A DNA stretch of 21,500 nucleotides. Origin: Symbiodinium natans (taxonomy: Eukaryota > Sar > Dinophyceae > Suessiales > Symbiodiniaceae). The DNA lies in contig CAJNDS010002076.1 in NCBI GenBank assembly GCA_905221605.1, forward strand, positions 148,501 through 170,000, read 5' to 3'. A program made the translations under genes and the position numbers. Shown here one piece after another: positions 8,749 through 17,508 of this stretch. Under the pieces are notes generated by a model. That model had not been told where the DNA came from, made no database searches, and saw nothing but the letters and a program-made list of their open reading frames with translations. How positions within the stretch are numbered: the first letter of the stretch is position 1; the number at the start of each line of letters is the position of its first letter.

Positions 8749-11700
8749 GTGCACCAGGGAAGCTGACATTTGCATCAAACACAATGTTTGTGCCCTTTGA
8801 AATGAGCTACCATGGTTCCTCGAGTCTACTACGCCTGTGCATATAGCTGCTGTTCGTCCTAGTGGTTAAGCAGGGACGTCCGAGGTTCTGAGCAAACAAA
8901 TGGACAAAATCAGTTCAACGTATTTGACGTGGAAGCTTCTGCTCCCAGACTAGATCAATGCAGTGTGGTATATTCTTGCTGATTCTGTTGCTGCACTATC
9001 TGGCAGACATGCGGCTTGACTTTAGGATTTTTTTTGGAGCGGAGTCGAAGTGACATCCTCACTTCCGGAGGTGGTCATTGGAGTGAAGCATGCGGTTGTC
9101 AGCTTTGGAGGCTGGCTGGTATCGTTCATACTTGGGTTTGCAGCTTGCACTTGTCAGTTGCTGTGAGTGTGAGATGCCCCTCGTCAGGCGAACGTGGTGA
9201 GCGTGCCCGGCTTCCTGCCATTGCAGAGCAAAGCCATCGTGGAACCCCCAGCCAAAAAGGCACTTGGGCCGCCATAGGATTGGGGATGCAGGGCCTTTCT
9301 ATGGTTGCCTGGCCCCCGTTTACATGGTCCCTGACTTTCTGTACTAGATAAAGTATGGGCCCTTGATTTCTACAGAGTGTGCAAGAGCTTCAGAATCCGG
9401 GCTCAGATGAAGAGCCCATACCAAGGGCTCCTGCAACTATTTCGAGAGTTCTTACAGCCTTTGCCAGAGTCCGACGGGATTTGGTAGGCGCACGTTGACA
9501 ATAGTTTTGTTGTGACAATGACGTGGGCCAGCGGCTAAAGTTAAGGACAGCGGGTGTCGCTTGACGGCCTTGACGATGCGATGGAGTCCACGATGATGGT
9601 GGAGTCTGGCAGGCAGGAGACCCCTGGCGTTGAGTCCAGCACCGGTTCTTTACAATGGAGATCGCTGGCCTCCTTGGAGTCCAGCCCCTCCGGGAGCGTT
9701 CCGGAAAGGGTGAACCCAGTACCGACAGAGCAATCTTGCTTCAAATCTGGAATCGAGCCCTCTGCCAGCCCATCTGAGACTCAGCCCTGGACCAAGTTCC
9801 CACTTCGATCCTACGTAGACAGTGCTGCGGGTGTCCTCGTGTTCTTGAGCTCCTTGAGCCAACTGCTGGAGCTCGAGCTCAAGGGTCGATCTGCAGCTGT
9901 GGCACTTGGTATGGAAGATGGTGCAGATTTCACACCTTATTTGCATTTGTTTCAATACTCTGACTCCATATTTGACATTCTCTTTCTAATCGAGTGGATC
10001 ATATTGGTGGCCGACGAGCGACGCGAATACTTTCGATCGATTTCAAACGCCTTCGACAGTTTTCTCGTGGACACCTGGCTTACTTAATCAACAAGATCCT
10101 TTCGATATGTGCTCTTGGAAAGTTTTTCAGTGACACCTTCAGACTAGGCCTTTTACTAGGCTGCCGCTAGAGATCTCCTACTATGGCCAGGTTCAGGAAG
10201 GAGGGCCACCCTCTGTCGCATATGAATCTTCATAAAGCCACAAGAGCAGCTAGAGCATTCACCCGGTCAAGTCGTGCAACTTGAAGTCAGGCTGTTGGCT
10301 TGGTGAACTTGTACTTCAATGCGACGGTGGTCAGGTCCACGCAGACTTCTGAAAGATCTATTGAATGGCATGTCCTGCAGGCTTGGGCTCGAAGGGACGA
10401 GTTGGTACTTGCGTCTGTTGCAGTATGTTGCAGTGTTACAGCACGTCCAAGAAGGGCTAAATCCAGTGCCCAGGCTGTTACAGCTCTGAGAGCTGTCAGA
10501 ATGCTGAGAACCTTGCTCTTTCATTCATCTTTTTCACATCATGTTGGCATAATCGCCCCACATTGGGGAGACATAGTGTCCTGAAGGTACGCTCATCCGT
10601 TTAGGGGATATGATTCGTTGGAGTCTGTTGTGTTTGGCCACCTGAGGAGCATTCCGCTTGTGCCGTGGGATACGCTTGCTTCTGCGCGCTTGCCACTTGT
10701 CCTGTCAGTCCGGTTTTGTTCAAGTTCGTGCTTGTTTGTGCAGGGGGTTGTGCCTTGACCACCTCCTGCGAAATACTTGTGTTGCTGAGGATCCCCTCCA
10801 CAAAAACAACCCTGCAGCTGCGCTTTTGGATTAGTGATGCTTCAGGCCATGCCTTCTTGCCGTCCCTTTGTTGGGCAATGGTGCTCTTGACCGTCTTCAT
10901 GTCGGCTGGTTCATTGGTAATGGGCGCCGCGGAATATCAGCTTTACTTTCAATTGAATGTAGCACGCCACTATCCGCATAGGAACCATACGTTCAGAGAA
11001 TCCTAGGCACCCTTCTGCAACCTTTCATCAACAGCAGCGCAGACTTTGATGATCGTGTGTGGAACCTCAGCCAGCAATTATTCATCGGGAGCCCGGACTT
11101 CAGAATTTGCATGCAGGATCCAGCACCGCAAGCATGAGCTCCTTCATAGCGGTGTGGCGCACTGTAACTTGTTGTTTCTCCCGGACTTGACCAAGACTCT
11201 CAGACAAGTCTCAAATCTCCCAAGCAGTCATCTTGACAATGGGAGATGAGGGATAGGCCGGGCCCAGGAGGCAACCTTCCCAAGCTGTCGGCACCAGGCC
11301 TGTGCCATGTGGCTACCTGATCATGCATTTGTGCTACCAGCGAGTACGTCGAGTGCAGGGTAGACTTGACTCAAAGCAGCCTCCAAGGATCTGGTACCAC
11401 TATGGGACTGCGTTGCTCGGACTGCTTTCGTTTCGCTTCGGATCTTCGAGGAGGGTGGGATTTGTATTTCTGGCATTCTTGCATTCGTTCGTTTTCGAGG
11501 CAGCCAGATTCAACAGGTAGTATGCGGAACCTTTCTTGTCAGCTAGCAGTTCGGACCATTCCTCGTCAGCACCAATGAGCACTGCCTTGTTGCACATATT
11601 GTGTACGCTGCTTTCCAGGACCAGTGTCGTGAACCATTCGAGATCAAAGCAGCGCAAACTCATCTGAAAGTGATGGCAATGGCACGCAATCAACGAGCAG

Positions 11701-14700
11701 AGGAAACCAAAAGACACAATGCCGCTGGCCCCAGGGCTCCGTGATGTGTGTAGGTTTGCAGGGGGGTGTATAGAGTATAGGGATGTGAAGACAGGCGGCT
11801 TGCAACAGATCAGCTCTTTCTCCTTCATGACCTCTATGACCTGCCACGCGTGCGCGCCTCGCTTGTGAACTCGTTCGCACTGTTCGTTGTCCATGGGCCC
11901 GCACTTGCCCACACCCATACCTGCAACCTTGCAACCTTGCAAACTGCACACGAGTAAGACGTCGGGCATATTCGTAGTAACAGGTACGAGGGCATGCTGC
12001 ATGCACACAATTATTACAGGATAATGCGCGCAATGGGCGGACAAGCCGCAGATCAAGACCCGGACCCATGTGCGATGTTGCAGAAATCCAGGGGTATGAG
12101 CTGGGCACATCTCGCCTGTAACCTGTTAGCCATGTCATTAGTTACTAGTAGCCAGACCTACCTGAAGCAGATGATGCCTTGCTGTGGTGAACAATGCTCC
12201 GACGCTGTTATGTCACGCGAAAAATCAAGCTTGACGAAACTTTGCCACCTCTGCAAATCCGGAAACTGCAATGCCGGTACTCGCAGTTTCAGGCATCATC
12301 ATCCCATACCTTGGTGCAAGACCCAAAGCCCCGCAACATGGATGCTGAGGTACCGTTCCTTCTACACGGTGTATGAGCCTTTGCAGCCAGAAAGGTTGCA
12401 AGTTTGAAATCGTCACTTCGGTTCTTGAGTGCATGCAAGCTTGTTACCAGTTGGTTGAAGGCAGGTTGAGGTTAGCAATTGTGCCATTAGTCTCCAGCAA
12501 CGTGCTTGCTGTTCTGATCAAAGTTAGTTTGTCGATATTCATTGGTCATAGTTATAGCTTCAATGTCGACTCGTCGGCTGCGCTCGCCCAACTGCTGTGA
12601 ACAACTTTCACGCAGACAGGGTGTAGCCAAAAATTGCGTGCTGAGGAGATTACCTTCGCGGGTAACTGGCCAACGAATACTCGACCGGTGCTGAATAAGG
12701 TGTCCCATGCGCCACCTGGCATCCATCCCACGTCCCAAAGGTTTAGACTCGTAGATGAGATTGAATCTCGTGACGTACCTGCTTTGAATCCGCAACGTCG
12801 CGAGGGCTCTTCGGGCAGTTGCCTTGCCTGCTCAGTGCATGCATCACACAATCATTACATGCCCCTTTGCATTGCCAAATCATGGTGGACCCCTGTGTTG
12901 AAGAGAAGACTCACAATAGGGGCTTCCCACACAGGCGGGTACTCGTATGAGCTTGTTTGCAATCTGCAGTCCAAGCATCCCTCGGCTGCCACACAGTCAG
13001 GCGCTTCCCACACATTCACTATCATTGACTAAACCTTGACTTTGTTTAGATCTCTGGGCCTAGACCAGACTTGGGTCGTAGGATTAATGCTGTTTCTTCT
13101 CTTCGTGATGAAACACATGCTCAGACAACGTGATCTAGTTAACGCAACTCTTATGCACGGCGGGTTATACCTTTTTGTTCTCTGATGCCATTTCTCTGCT
13201 AGTTTAAGCACACTTTCTTTTGACTTTGAGAGGAGGGCGGGATGGTGTACCCCAAGCCTGAAGACTATGCATTTTGTGGCCAGCTGCGATAATCTGTCTT
13301 GCATGTGACAATCAGGACACGCAGTGGTTGGGAAAGCGGCACAGTATGTTTGATTGAGTAAACGCCGCACAAAGACACACTCACAAGCGGTTCAACCCTT
13401 GTGCCCCCTGTGCTGTTTCTCTGGCTCAACCGCCAGAGCTGGATCATGCATCACGGAGGCATCCCCAACCAGAAAGACCACTTGCACTGGTCACTCAAGC
13501 GAATGATCCCGAAGCAGAAGCAGACCAACTGGACGCAGTGACATGTTGGCAAACGCATGCAATCTTTCAGAAAAGCTGTGCGTTACTCATTGTGACCGGC
13601 TCCTGTCCCTCCAGGCATCAGGGGGGGGGGGGGCAGCAAAAGGATACCTTCCGCTTGGCACGCCTCTGCAGGATGAACTGGCAGCGCTGAGCCACCTTCC
13701 AGGTACTTTCCCCAACAGTTCCAACAGTTTTGTTCCACCTGCGGGTGTTTCTAAGGTTCTGTAACCGAGCTCGTCGGTGGCAGAAGATGGCGCGGCCACA
13801 GTCACCATCCAACACATCAGAGCATTTGCCAAACGACCCCCCCTCGCACACCCACACCATGCACAGAGAAAGCAGCTCCAATCCGTCGGGCACAGGTTTA
13901 GATCGCGCCAACAGAATTACTGTACAGGGGAGGGATTTTAGGTGCCGGTATTGGGTTGAACAGTGTGCAGACTTAGCTTGGCATTGCATCCCAGATACCG
14001 TGTGAGTTGCGTCTTCAACTCCCGGAATACCCTGCAGGCTACCTTCAACTTTTTTGGAAGAAACTTTCGATGCTGACAACTTTCTTAAGGCACCTAGAAG
14101 CACACGGCTTGGAAACCTATTCCCAGTGCCGCAGTGGGTCTAGACTATTTGGCATAGGGCCGAAGAGTAGCACAAGACCATGGTGAGCCTGACAGCTTGG
14201 CGTTGGTTTGTCGTCGGTTGTGAACTTTGTGAACTTGACAAGAGCTTGTTGCAGTCATTTCGTGTGCGGAGCTCGTGTGCGGAGCTGAGGTTTTCATTGT
14301 TTTTCCTGACTTACGTGACAGTCATTGTGTTCGCTGTCATTCGGGTGATAACTGCCGTATTTCTAAAAGCCGCTCGGCGCAATAGCCGGCATGTTGGCCA
14401 GTTTCAGGTGTGGAATGCGACAGGTTCTGCTCCTGCTCAGGTTGGAGTTGTGACGCTTATATAGGTCCCATAATGATGTCAGATGTGCTGCAGCGACGGT
14501 GTTTAGGAATTTTCAGCACCTCAAAAGGCAGCTTGCGCCAATCCATTCCGCAGCATACTTGCAGCATCAGGACACACTGGATGCTGCCCACAATGATGCA
14601 GAACACTTGGTGGCAGAGGCCCTCCGCAAGAAGGCGCAGCCTCGCCGTTTTGCCCGTGAGTCGCTTGCCGACGAGTGTTGACACCCTCTTGTCCTGAAGA

Positions 14701-15496
14701 TCTGCTCAAGTGCTTTGCTGTGCCATATGCGCATTTTTGCGTGTGCGCAGAAGGGTCGCGTCGAGGTAAGAAGGTGGTTCCTTGGCGTGCTGCCAAGAGC
14801 AAGTCCAATTGCAGATTTTCCTTGCAGCCGAGATGCCTTCAGGGTACAGTACACTTGCAAACCCGCGTGCTTGGACAGGCAGAGTACGTCGAGAAATTGG
14901 AAAACGTTTTCAAGCAAATCGATGATTCGGGGCAAGGCATGATCACCGAAGAGCGTCTGAACCAGATCCTGGAGGACCCCAAGGTTGCAATATATTTCCA
15001 GACGCTGGACTTGGATGTGCACGAAGGCACATGCGTTGCATCGCCGTGCATCGACTCTTTCTTCCATGCGTTGCCACAACAGACCACGCCGTCAGCCGCA
15101 GTCGTCTAACTCACGGGAAGTTAGCACAGGTACGGCTCTGTTTCATATCCTTGACAATGGTGACGGAGAGGTCACCCTCGATGTGGCTCGAACGCATTGG
15201 CGCTGACAACCTGTAGGGTGAGCTCGTAAATCACCATAGCGACGCGAAGTGCATCTGAGGAGTTCATCAATGGCATTCTGCGATGCAGAGGTCCTGCCAG
15301 AGCTATTGACCAGGTTGCGATGCGTGCTGAGCTCAAGCACTTGGACTTGAAGGTTGCGAGGCCGGGCTGTTGTGACGAAGGCCACTATATGCCAGTACTC
15401 TACGAACCCCAAGAGTATGATAGATGTAGTAGCGAGATATGGACGACGCATCTGACCTGGTTTAATTTGAGAGGTTTCATGGCAAGAAGAGTGTAA
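8668..15496 (+). CDS. Single-domain voltage-gated cation channel with two C-terminal EF-hand-like units (multi-exon gene)
   Basis: Predicted plasma- or organelle-membrane cation channel with one six-helix repeat, expected to work as a tetramer (family knowledge). Order of parts: N-terminal helical region, S1-S2-S3 (9811-10066), S3 end (10291 on), S4 with Arg at every third residue (10483-10509), S5 (10846-10923), pore turret (11007-11411), pore helix and filter region TFAGNWP followed by RPVL (12350-12710), S6 (14290-14368), post-S6 helix (14571-14633), EF-hand-like 1 (14879-15026) and EF-hand-like 2 (15130-15260). Proposed exons: 8668-8748, 9394-9483, 9551-10066, 10291-?, an S4 exon, 10846-10923, 11007-11061, 11388-11411, 12350-12374, 12646-12710, 14290-14368, 14571-14633, 14879-15026, 15130-15182, 15260-15496. 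From 10846 onward every junction keeps phase. The S3-S4-S5 linkers (about 10336-10845) are unresolved; the first two exons and the last exon end are tentative. The ion carried is not known. Confidence 0.85.
9394..9483 (+). CDS. Channel gene, proposed second exon
   Basis: Acceptor AG at 9392-9393 and donor GTAGGC at 9484 enclose 30 codons in phase 0, starting NPGSDEEPIPRAPATISRVL and ending in RVRRDL. Phase fits both the exon before (ending 8748) and the exon after (from 9551). The sequence is polar and unremarkable, so support rests on splice sites and phase. Confidence 0.4.
9551..10066 (+). CDS. Channel gene, exon with S1, S2 and start of S3
   Basis: 172 codons, acceptor AG at 9549-9550, donor GT at 10067. 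A Ser/Pro/Glu-rich cytoplasmic stretch leads to S1 (YVDSAAGVLVFLSSLSQLLE, from about 9811), a short loop with ALGMEDG, S2 (about 9952-10030; DSIFDILFLIEWIILV) and the S3 start NAFDSFL. The FDxFL string matches the conserved W/A-F-D start of S3 in voltage-gated channels. An ATG at 9581 is an alternative start if the two upstream exons are wrong. Confidence 0.8.
10291..10335 (+). CDS. Channel gene, exon start covering end of S3
   Basis: Acceptor AG|G at 10289-10290; phase 0 continues the S3 helix as AVGLVNLYFNATVVR. The donor is uncertain; GTCC after 10335 would leave phase 2. A possible following piece starts at an AG|G before CTTGGGCTCGAAGG (about 10380) and would read EGTSWYLRLL, entering S4. 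Confidence 0.6.
10474..10515 (+). CDS. Channel gene, S4 voltage-sensor segment (exon ends uncertain)
   Basis: In one frame the sequence reads AVTALRAVRMLRTL with Arg codons at 10489, 10498 and 10507, the i, i+3, i+6 pattern of an S4 helix. AG at 10472-10473 is a plausible acceptor. Which donor ends the exon is unclear; a GC at 10516 is possible. Joining to the S5 exon (which needs one base of a split codon) is not resolved. Confidence 0.65.
10846..10923 (+). CDS. Channel gene, S5 exon
   Basis: AG|G acceptor (10844-10845) and GC donor (10924). It encodes HAFLPSLCWAMVLLTVFMSA then GSLVM, a hydrophobic helix with the FLPSLxWxMVLL start that I recall from dinoflagellate channels of this class. 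It begins and ends inside codons (phase 1 at both borders); the split Gly codon joins cleanly to the exon at 11007. Confidence 0.8.
11007..11061 (+). CDS. Channel gene, pore-turret exon 1
   Basis: AG|G acceptor (11005-11006) and GA donor (GAACCT, 11062). The join reads GTLLQPFINSSADFDDRV and ends in a split Trp codon completed by the next exon. The SADFDDR string fits the extracellular turret between S5 and the pore helix. Confidence 0.75.
11388..11411 (+). CDS. Channel gene, 24-bp microexon (WYHYGT)
   Basis: AG|G acceptor (11386-11387) and GT donor (11412). It reads IWYHYGT with split codons at both ends; Trp before and Ala after are completed by the neighbours, giving the HYGTAYR run that leads into the pore helix. 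Confidence 0.75.
11412..12349 (+). other. Channel-gene intron, 938 bp
   Basis: GT donor and AG|G acceptor between the two pore microexons. Contains a minor triplication CTGCAACCTTGCAACCTTGC near 11930. A minus-strand open frame of 236 codons (11400-12110) shows no family motif and is probably chance. Confidence 0.6.
12350..12374 (+). CDS. Channel gene, 25-bp microexon (pore helix start)
   Basis: AG|G acceptor (12348-12349) and GA donor (GAGCCT, 12375). Encodes YRSFYTVY after completing Ala. GAG occurs at both intron borders (12375-12377 and 12646-12648), so the exact junction is ambiguous by three bases, but the product is the same. Confidence 0.75.
12646..12710 (+). CDS. Channel gene, selectivity-filter exon
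   Basis: AG|G acceptor (12644-12645) and GC donor (12711). Encodes EITFAGNWPTNTRPVLNKVS then His and a split Ala codon. T-x-x-x-x-W followed by RPV mirrors the TLESW...RPV layout of bacterial Na channels and related single-domain eukaryotic channels, but no acidic residue sits between Thr and Trp. Confidence 0.85.
12711..14289 (+). other. Channel-gene intron, ~1.58 kb, with a 13-base poly-G run
   Basis: GC donor after the filter exon and AG|G acceptor before S6. Holds a 13-G homopolymer (13621-13633) and, at its very end, the 13-bp tandem duplication at 14261-14286. Open frames of 60-160 codons on both strands show no recognisable protein. Confidence 0.6.
14261..14286. repeat. Perfect 13-bp tandem duplication next to the S6 exon acceptor
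   Basis: CGTGTGCGGAGCT occurs at 14261-14273 and 14274-14286 without mismatch; the splice-acceptor AG follows two bases later (14288-14289). Confidence 0.9.
14290..14368 (+). CDS. Channel gene, S6 exon
   Basis: AG|G acceptor (14288-14289) and GC donor (14369). Reads FSLFFLTYVTVIVFAVIRVI then TAVFLK, a long hydrophobic helix with the FAVIRVI(T/S)AVFLK signature of dinoflagellate channel S6 (recalled). A perfect 13-bp tandem duplication lies just before the acceptor. Confidence 0.85.
14571..14633 (+). CDS. Channel gene, post-S6 helix exon
   Basis: AG|G acceptor (14569-14570) and GC donor (14634), exactly 21 codons in phase 0: DTLDAAHNDAEHLVAEALRK plus Lys. Continues the S6 helix into the cytoplasm as an amphipathic, charged segment before the EF-hand region. 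Confidence 0.85.
14879..15026 (+). CDS. Channel gene, EF-hand-like unit 1 exon
   Basis: AG|G acceptor (14877-14878) and GC donor (15027). Begins AEYVEKLENVFKQIDDSGQG and continues MITEERLNQILEDPKVAIYF. The loop D-D-S-G-Q-G-M-I-T-E-E-R keeps Asp1, Ser3, Gly6 and Ile8 but has Gln at position 5 and Arg at position 12, so Ca2+ binding may be weak or lost. Confidence 0.85.
15130..15182 (+). CDS. Channel gene, EF-hand-like unit 2, first part
   Basis: AG|G acceptor (15128-15129) and GT donor (15183). Reads TALFHILDNGDGEVTLD. The loop has Asn3, Asp5, Gly6, Val8 and the final Glu12 supplied by the next exon (EFING); position 1 is Leu with Asp at 2, so it is a non-canonical loop. Confidence 0.85.
15260..15496 (+). 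CDS. Channel gene, last recognised exon
   Basis: AG|G acceptor (15258-15259). Reads EFINGILRCRGPARAIDQVA then MRAELKHLDLKVA, conserved in this class. After that the frame runs on through less typical sequence to TAA at 15494-15496. Whether the exon truly ends there, or splices out after LDLK at a GT (15351), is open. Confidence 0.7.
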   Translation, partial: EFINGILRCRGPARAIDQVAMRAELKHLDLKVARPGCCDEGHYMPVLYEPQEYDRCSSEIWTTHLTWFNLRGFMARRV

Positions 15497-15670
15497 GCTT
15501 CTCATCATGTTTGTTCCTTGTGCAGACCTATCGTGCTTGCCGCTGGCCACTAGCCAAAACCCAGGAACAGGCGAACATGGCTACACAGCTAGGCGAAAGC
15601 AACACATATGAGTAAACAGCTAGCAGAGCTGCCAGAGACCGAGACAGGAGTTGGTGCCAACTTGTAGAAG

Positions 15671-15905
15671 AAAATCAGGGGAACCGCAGGAGAACCACCG
15701 CAAAATCACCGGAAGATCACAGGAACAACGCAGAGCAATCGCAAGAACTTCACAGAGCAACCGCAGGAAACCCGCAGAACAATCACAGTAGAATCGCAGG
15801 AACATCGCAGCAAAATCACAGGAACATCACAGGATAATCACATGAACATCACAGCCAATTCACGGGAAAATCGCAGCTGGTGCAACAAAACGCAGAACAT
15901 TCGCA
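15671..15905. repeat. Degenerate 22-bp tandem repeat
   Basis: About ten units built from a 12-mer like AATCACAGGAAC plus a 10-mer like ATCGCAGCAA. Clearest run: AATCGCAGGAACATCGCAGC, AATCACAGGAACATCACAGG, AATCACATGAACATCACAGC, each followed by two or so more bases before the next. Units vary from 20 to 24 bp. The + strand is rich in A and C and poor in T. Confidence 0.85.
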
Positions 15906-16131
15906 CACCAGTCCACGGCCCCAATCACAGCCTAAATCAGAGAAATAACACGTACGAGTTTTCCAGAGTGCGCATGCCAAATCGACATATCTGTAGTCTA
16001 TGCCGCAGCGATGCCACAGCGATGCCGTAGCGATGTGCCACGAAAGGCTCTGAAGGCAGCAGAATCAAGATCTCTCGCATTGCGCTCAGGCTGACAAAAA
16101 CACTGAAGGACTCCGGCCTCCTCAAGAGACT

Positions 16132-16192
16132 TTGCATTGTGTTGCATTGTGTTGCATTGTGTTGCATTGTGTTGCATTGTGTTGCATTGTGT
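16132..16192. repeat. 10-bp minisatellite, about six copies of GTTGCATTGT
   Basis: Five perfect GTTGCATTGT copies at 16141-16190, preceded by one with a changed first base (16131-16140). The Cys/Val/Leu-rich open frames across it result from the repeat. Confidence 0.95.
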
Positions 16193-17508
16193 TCGGTGTT
16201 GTGCGTGGCCGATGTCACTGGCAAGTGCTCCATGTGTCCGCGGTTTGCTGTGTACCGTACTTTGTTGCGGCCAAGTTTTCGACAGCCAAGGAAAACAAAC
16301 AGCGTAAGGAACTTGGATGCCCGCCGTGGTGAGCACATGAAAGTTTTCCGAATGGCAGAGCCGGTCAACATGTTTAGTCGGCTGATCAGCCAATGAGTTC
16401 CGGACTCATGTCCACTCGACATCGAGGGATGATGCAGTCCCTGTATTTTATCCTACATTCCGGATATTTGTCCGCAAAGGGCATGCGCCACGAAGCATTG
16501 TGCAAACCAACTCCCTCGTGACTCCGTTTGTATGTGCGGGTTTTTCTGTAAGATTTTAAATGCCCGTGTAAGCGAAAGCTGCAAGAGTCTCAGCAGCTTG
16601 GGTCCTTGTGGTGAAAGCACAAAGTGCATGAGCACGGGCCAGCTGAGCACTTCGTTTCACAGTACCCCGGAGGCTGACAAGCACTTGCCGTTTGGGCTTT
16701 GCCAAGGTGCTGCTCATCAGGCAGAGCCAGGGGCCACCTAAACAAAGTCTCCAGACCTGCTGCCACTTGCCGGGACGAAAGTGAAGCTTGAGGTTCAAGT
16801 AGTAAGAAGGATCCATTGTGTGTCTGTGTCTTTACTAGAGCACACAGACTCATGCGCAAGGCCTGCTCTTGAAGAAGTACCTACACATTTCGTGCTTTCG
16901 CAGTCTTTGCCCGAAGTCACTGGAGTTTGCACATCCAGCTCATGATAGCTAACAATCTAAGTCAGAATTTTGAGCTCTGTGCCTCAATGGCTCATCGACT
17001 GCACAACCCTCGAGAAACTTGATGCCCTCAAGGCCTCCTTGTAGGCCCATTGTAGCCTCAGCCACGTCCAACCAGTGTCAGTTGGAGGTGTATGCTTCGA
17101 CTTCGTTGCTTTGTAAAAGAGGAGTTGGAGCTGGCTTCAGGCCAAACAGGAAACAAGTACAGTTGACAGAATGTTGAGCACACACAAAATGTCTCTGGTT
17201 TTGCAATCTGAAAGATTTGTCTGCCAGACCTTTTGTTGCCTTTTCGCATACATGTTTACAGCTTCGCGCAGGATTGGTGGATCGTGCAGTTTGGAGAAGG
17301 CTAGCAAAAACACTCTTCAGAAACAACCCTGTTCAACTTGTCCGACAGACTTGAAGTTCGGAGGGCTCTGAGAGAATTGCATAGAGTCATTGCACTTTGC
17401 ACGGCTTGGCGGCTCTTGCGAAGGTTGGTTTCGGGGTTGTGACATTGGTGCTTCGGTTTTGGAGCGTTTGATGGTTAAGCTAGTGCAGGCATGTCGTAGT
17501 TGACATGC
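16193..17508. other. Intergenic, no recognisable gene
   Basis: Open frames here are short (60-90 codons) on both strands and have no motif I recognise. It lies between the tandem repeats downstream of the channel gene and the first sulfotransferase-like gene, and would contain the promoter and trans-splice acceptor of the latter. Confidence 0.5.

Noticed and set aside
11400-12138. Minus-strand open frames of 236 and 164 codons
   Set aside because: They overlap the intron between two in-phase pore microexons of the + strand channel gene and show no domain; likely chance.
13621-13633. Run of 13 G as a possible G-quadruplex
   Set aside because: A single homopolymer without spaced G-tracts; might also be an assembly or sequencing length error.
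16132-16192. Possible CRISPR or telomere-like array
   Set aside because: Units are 10 bp with no spacers, and the sequence does not match a telomere repeat; a simple minisatellite explains it.
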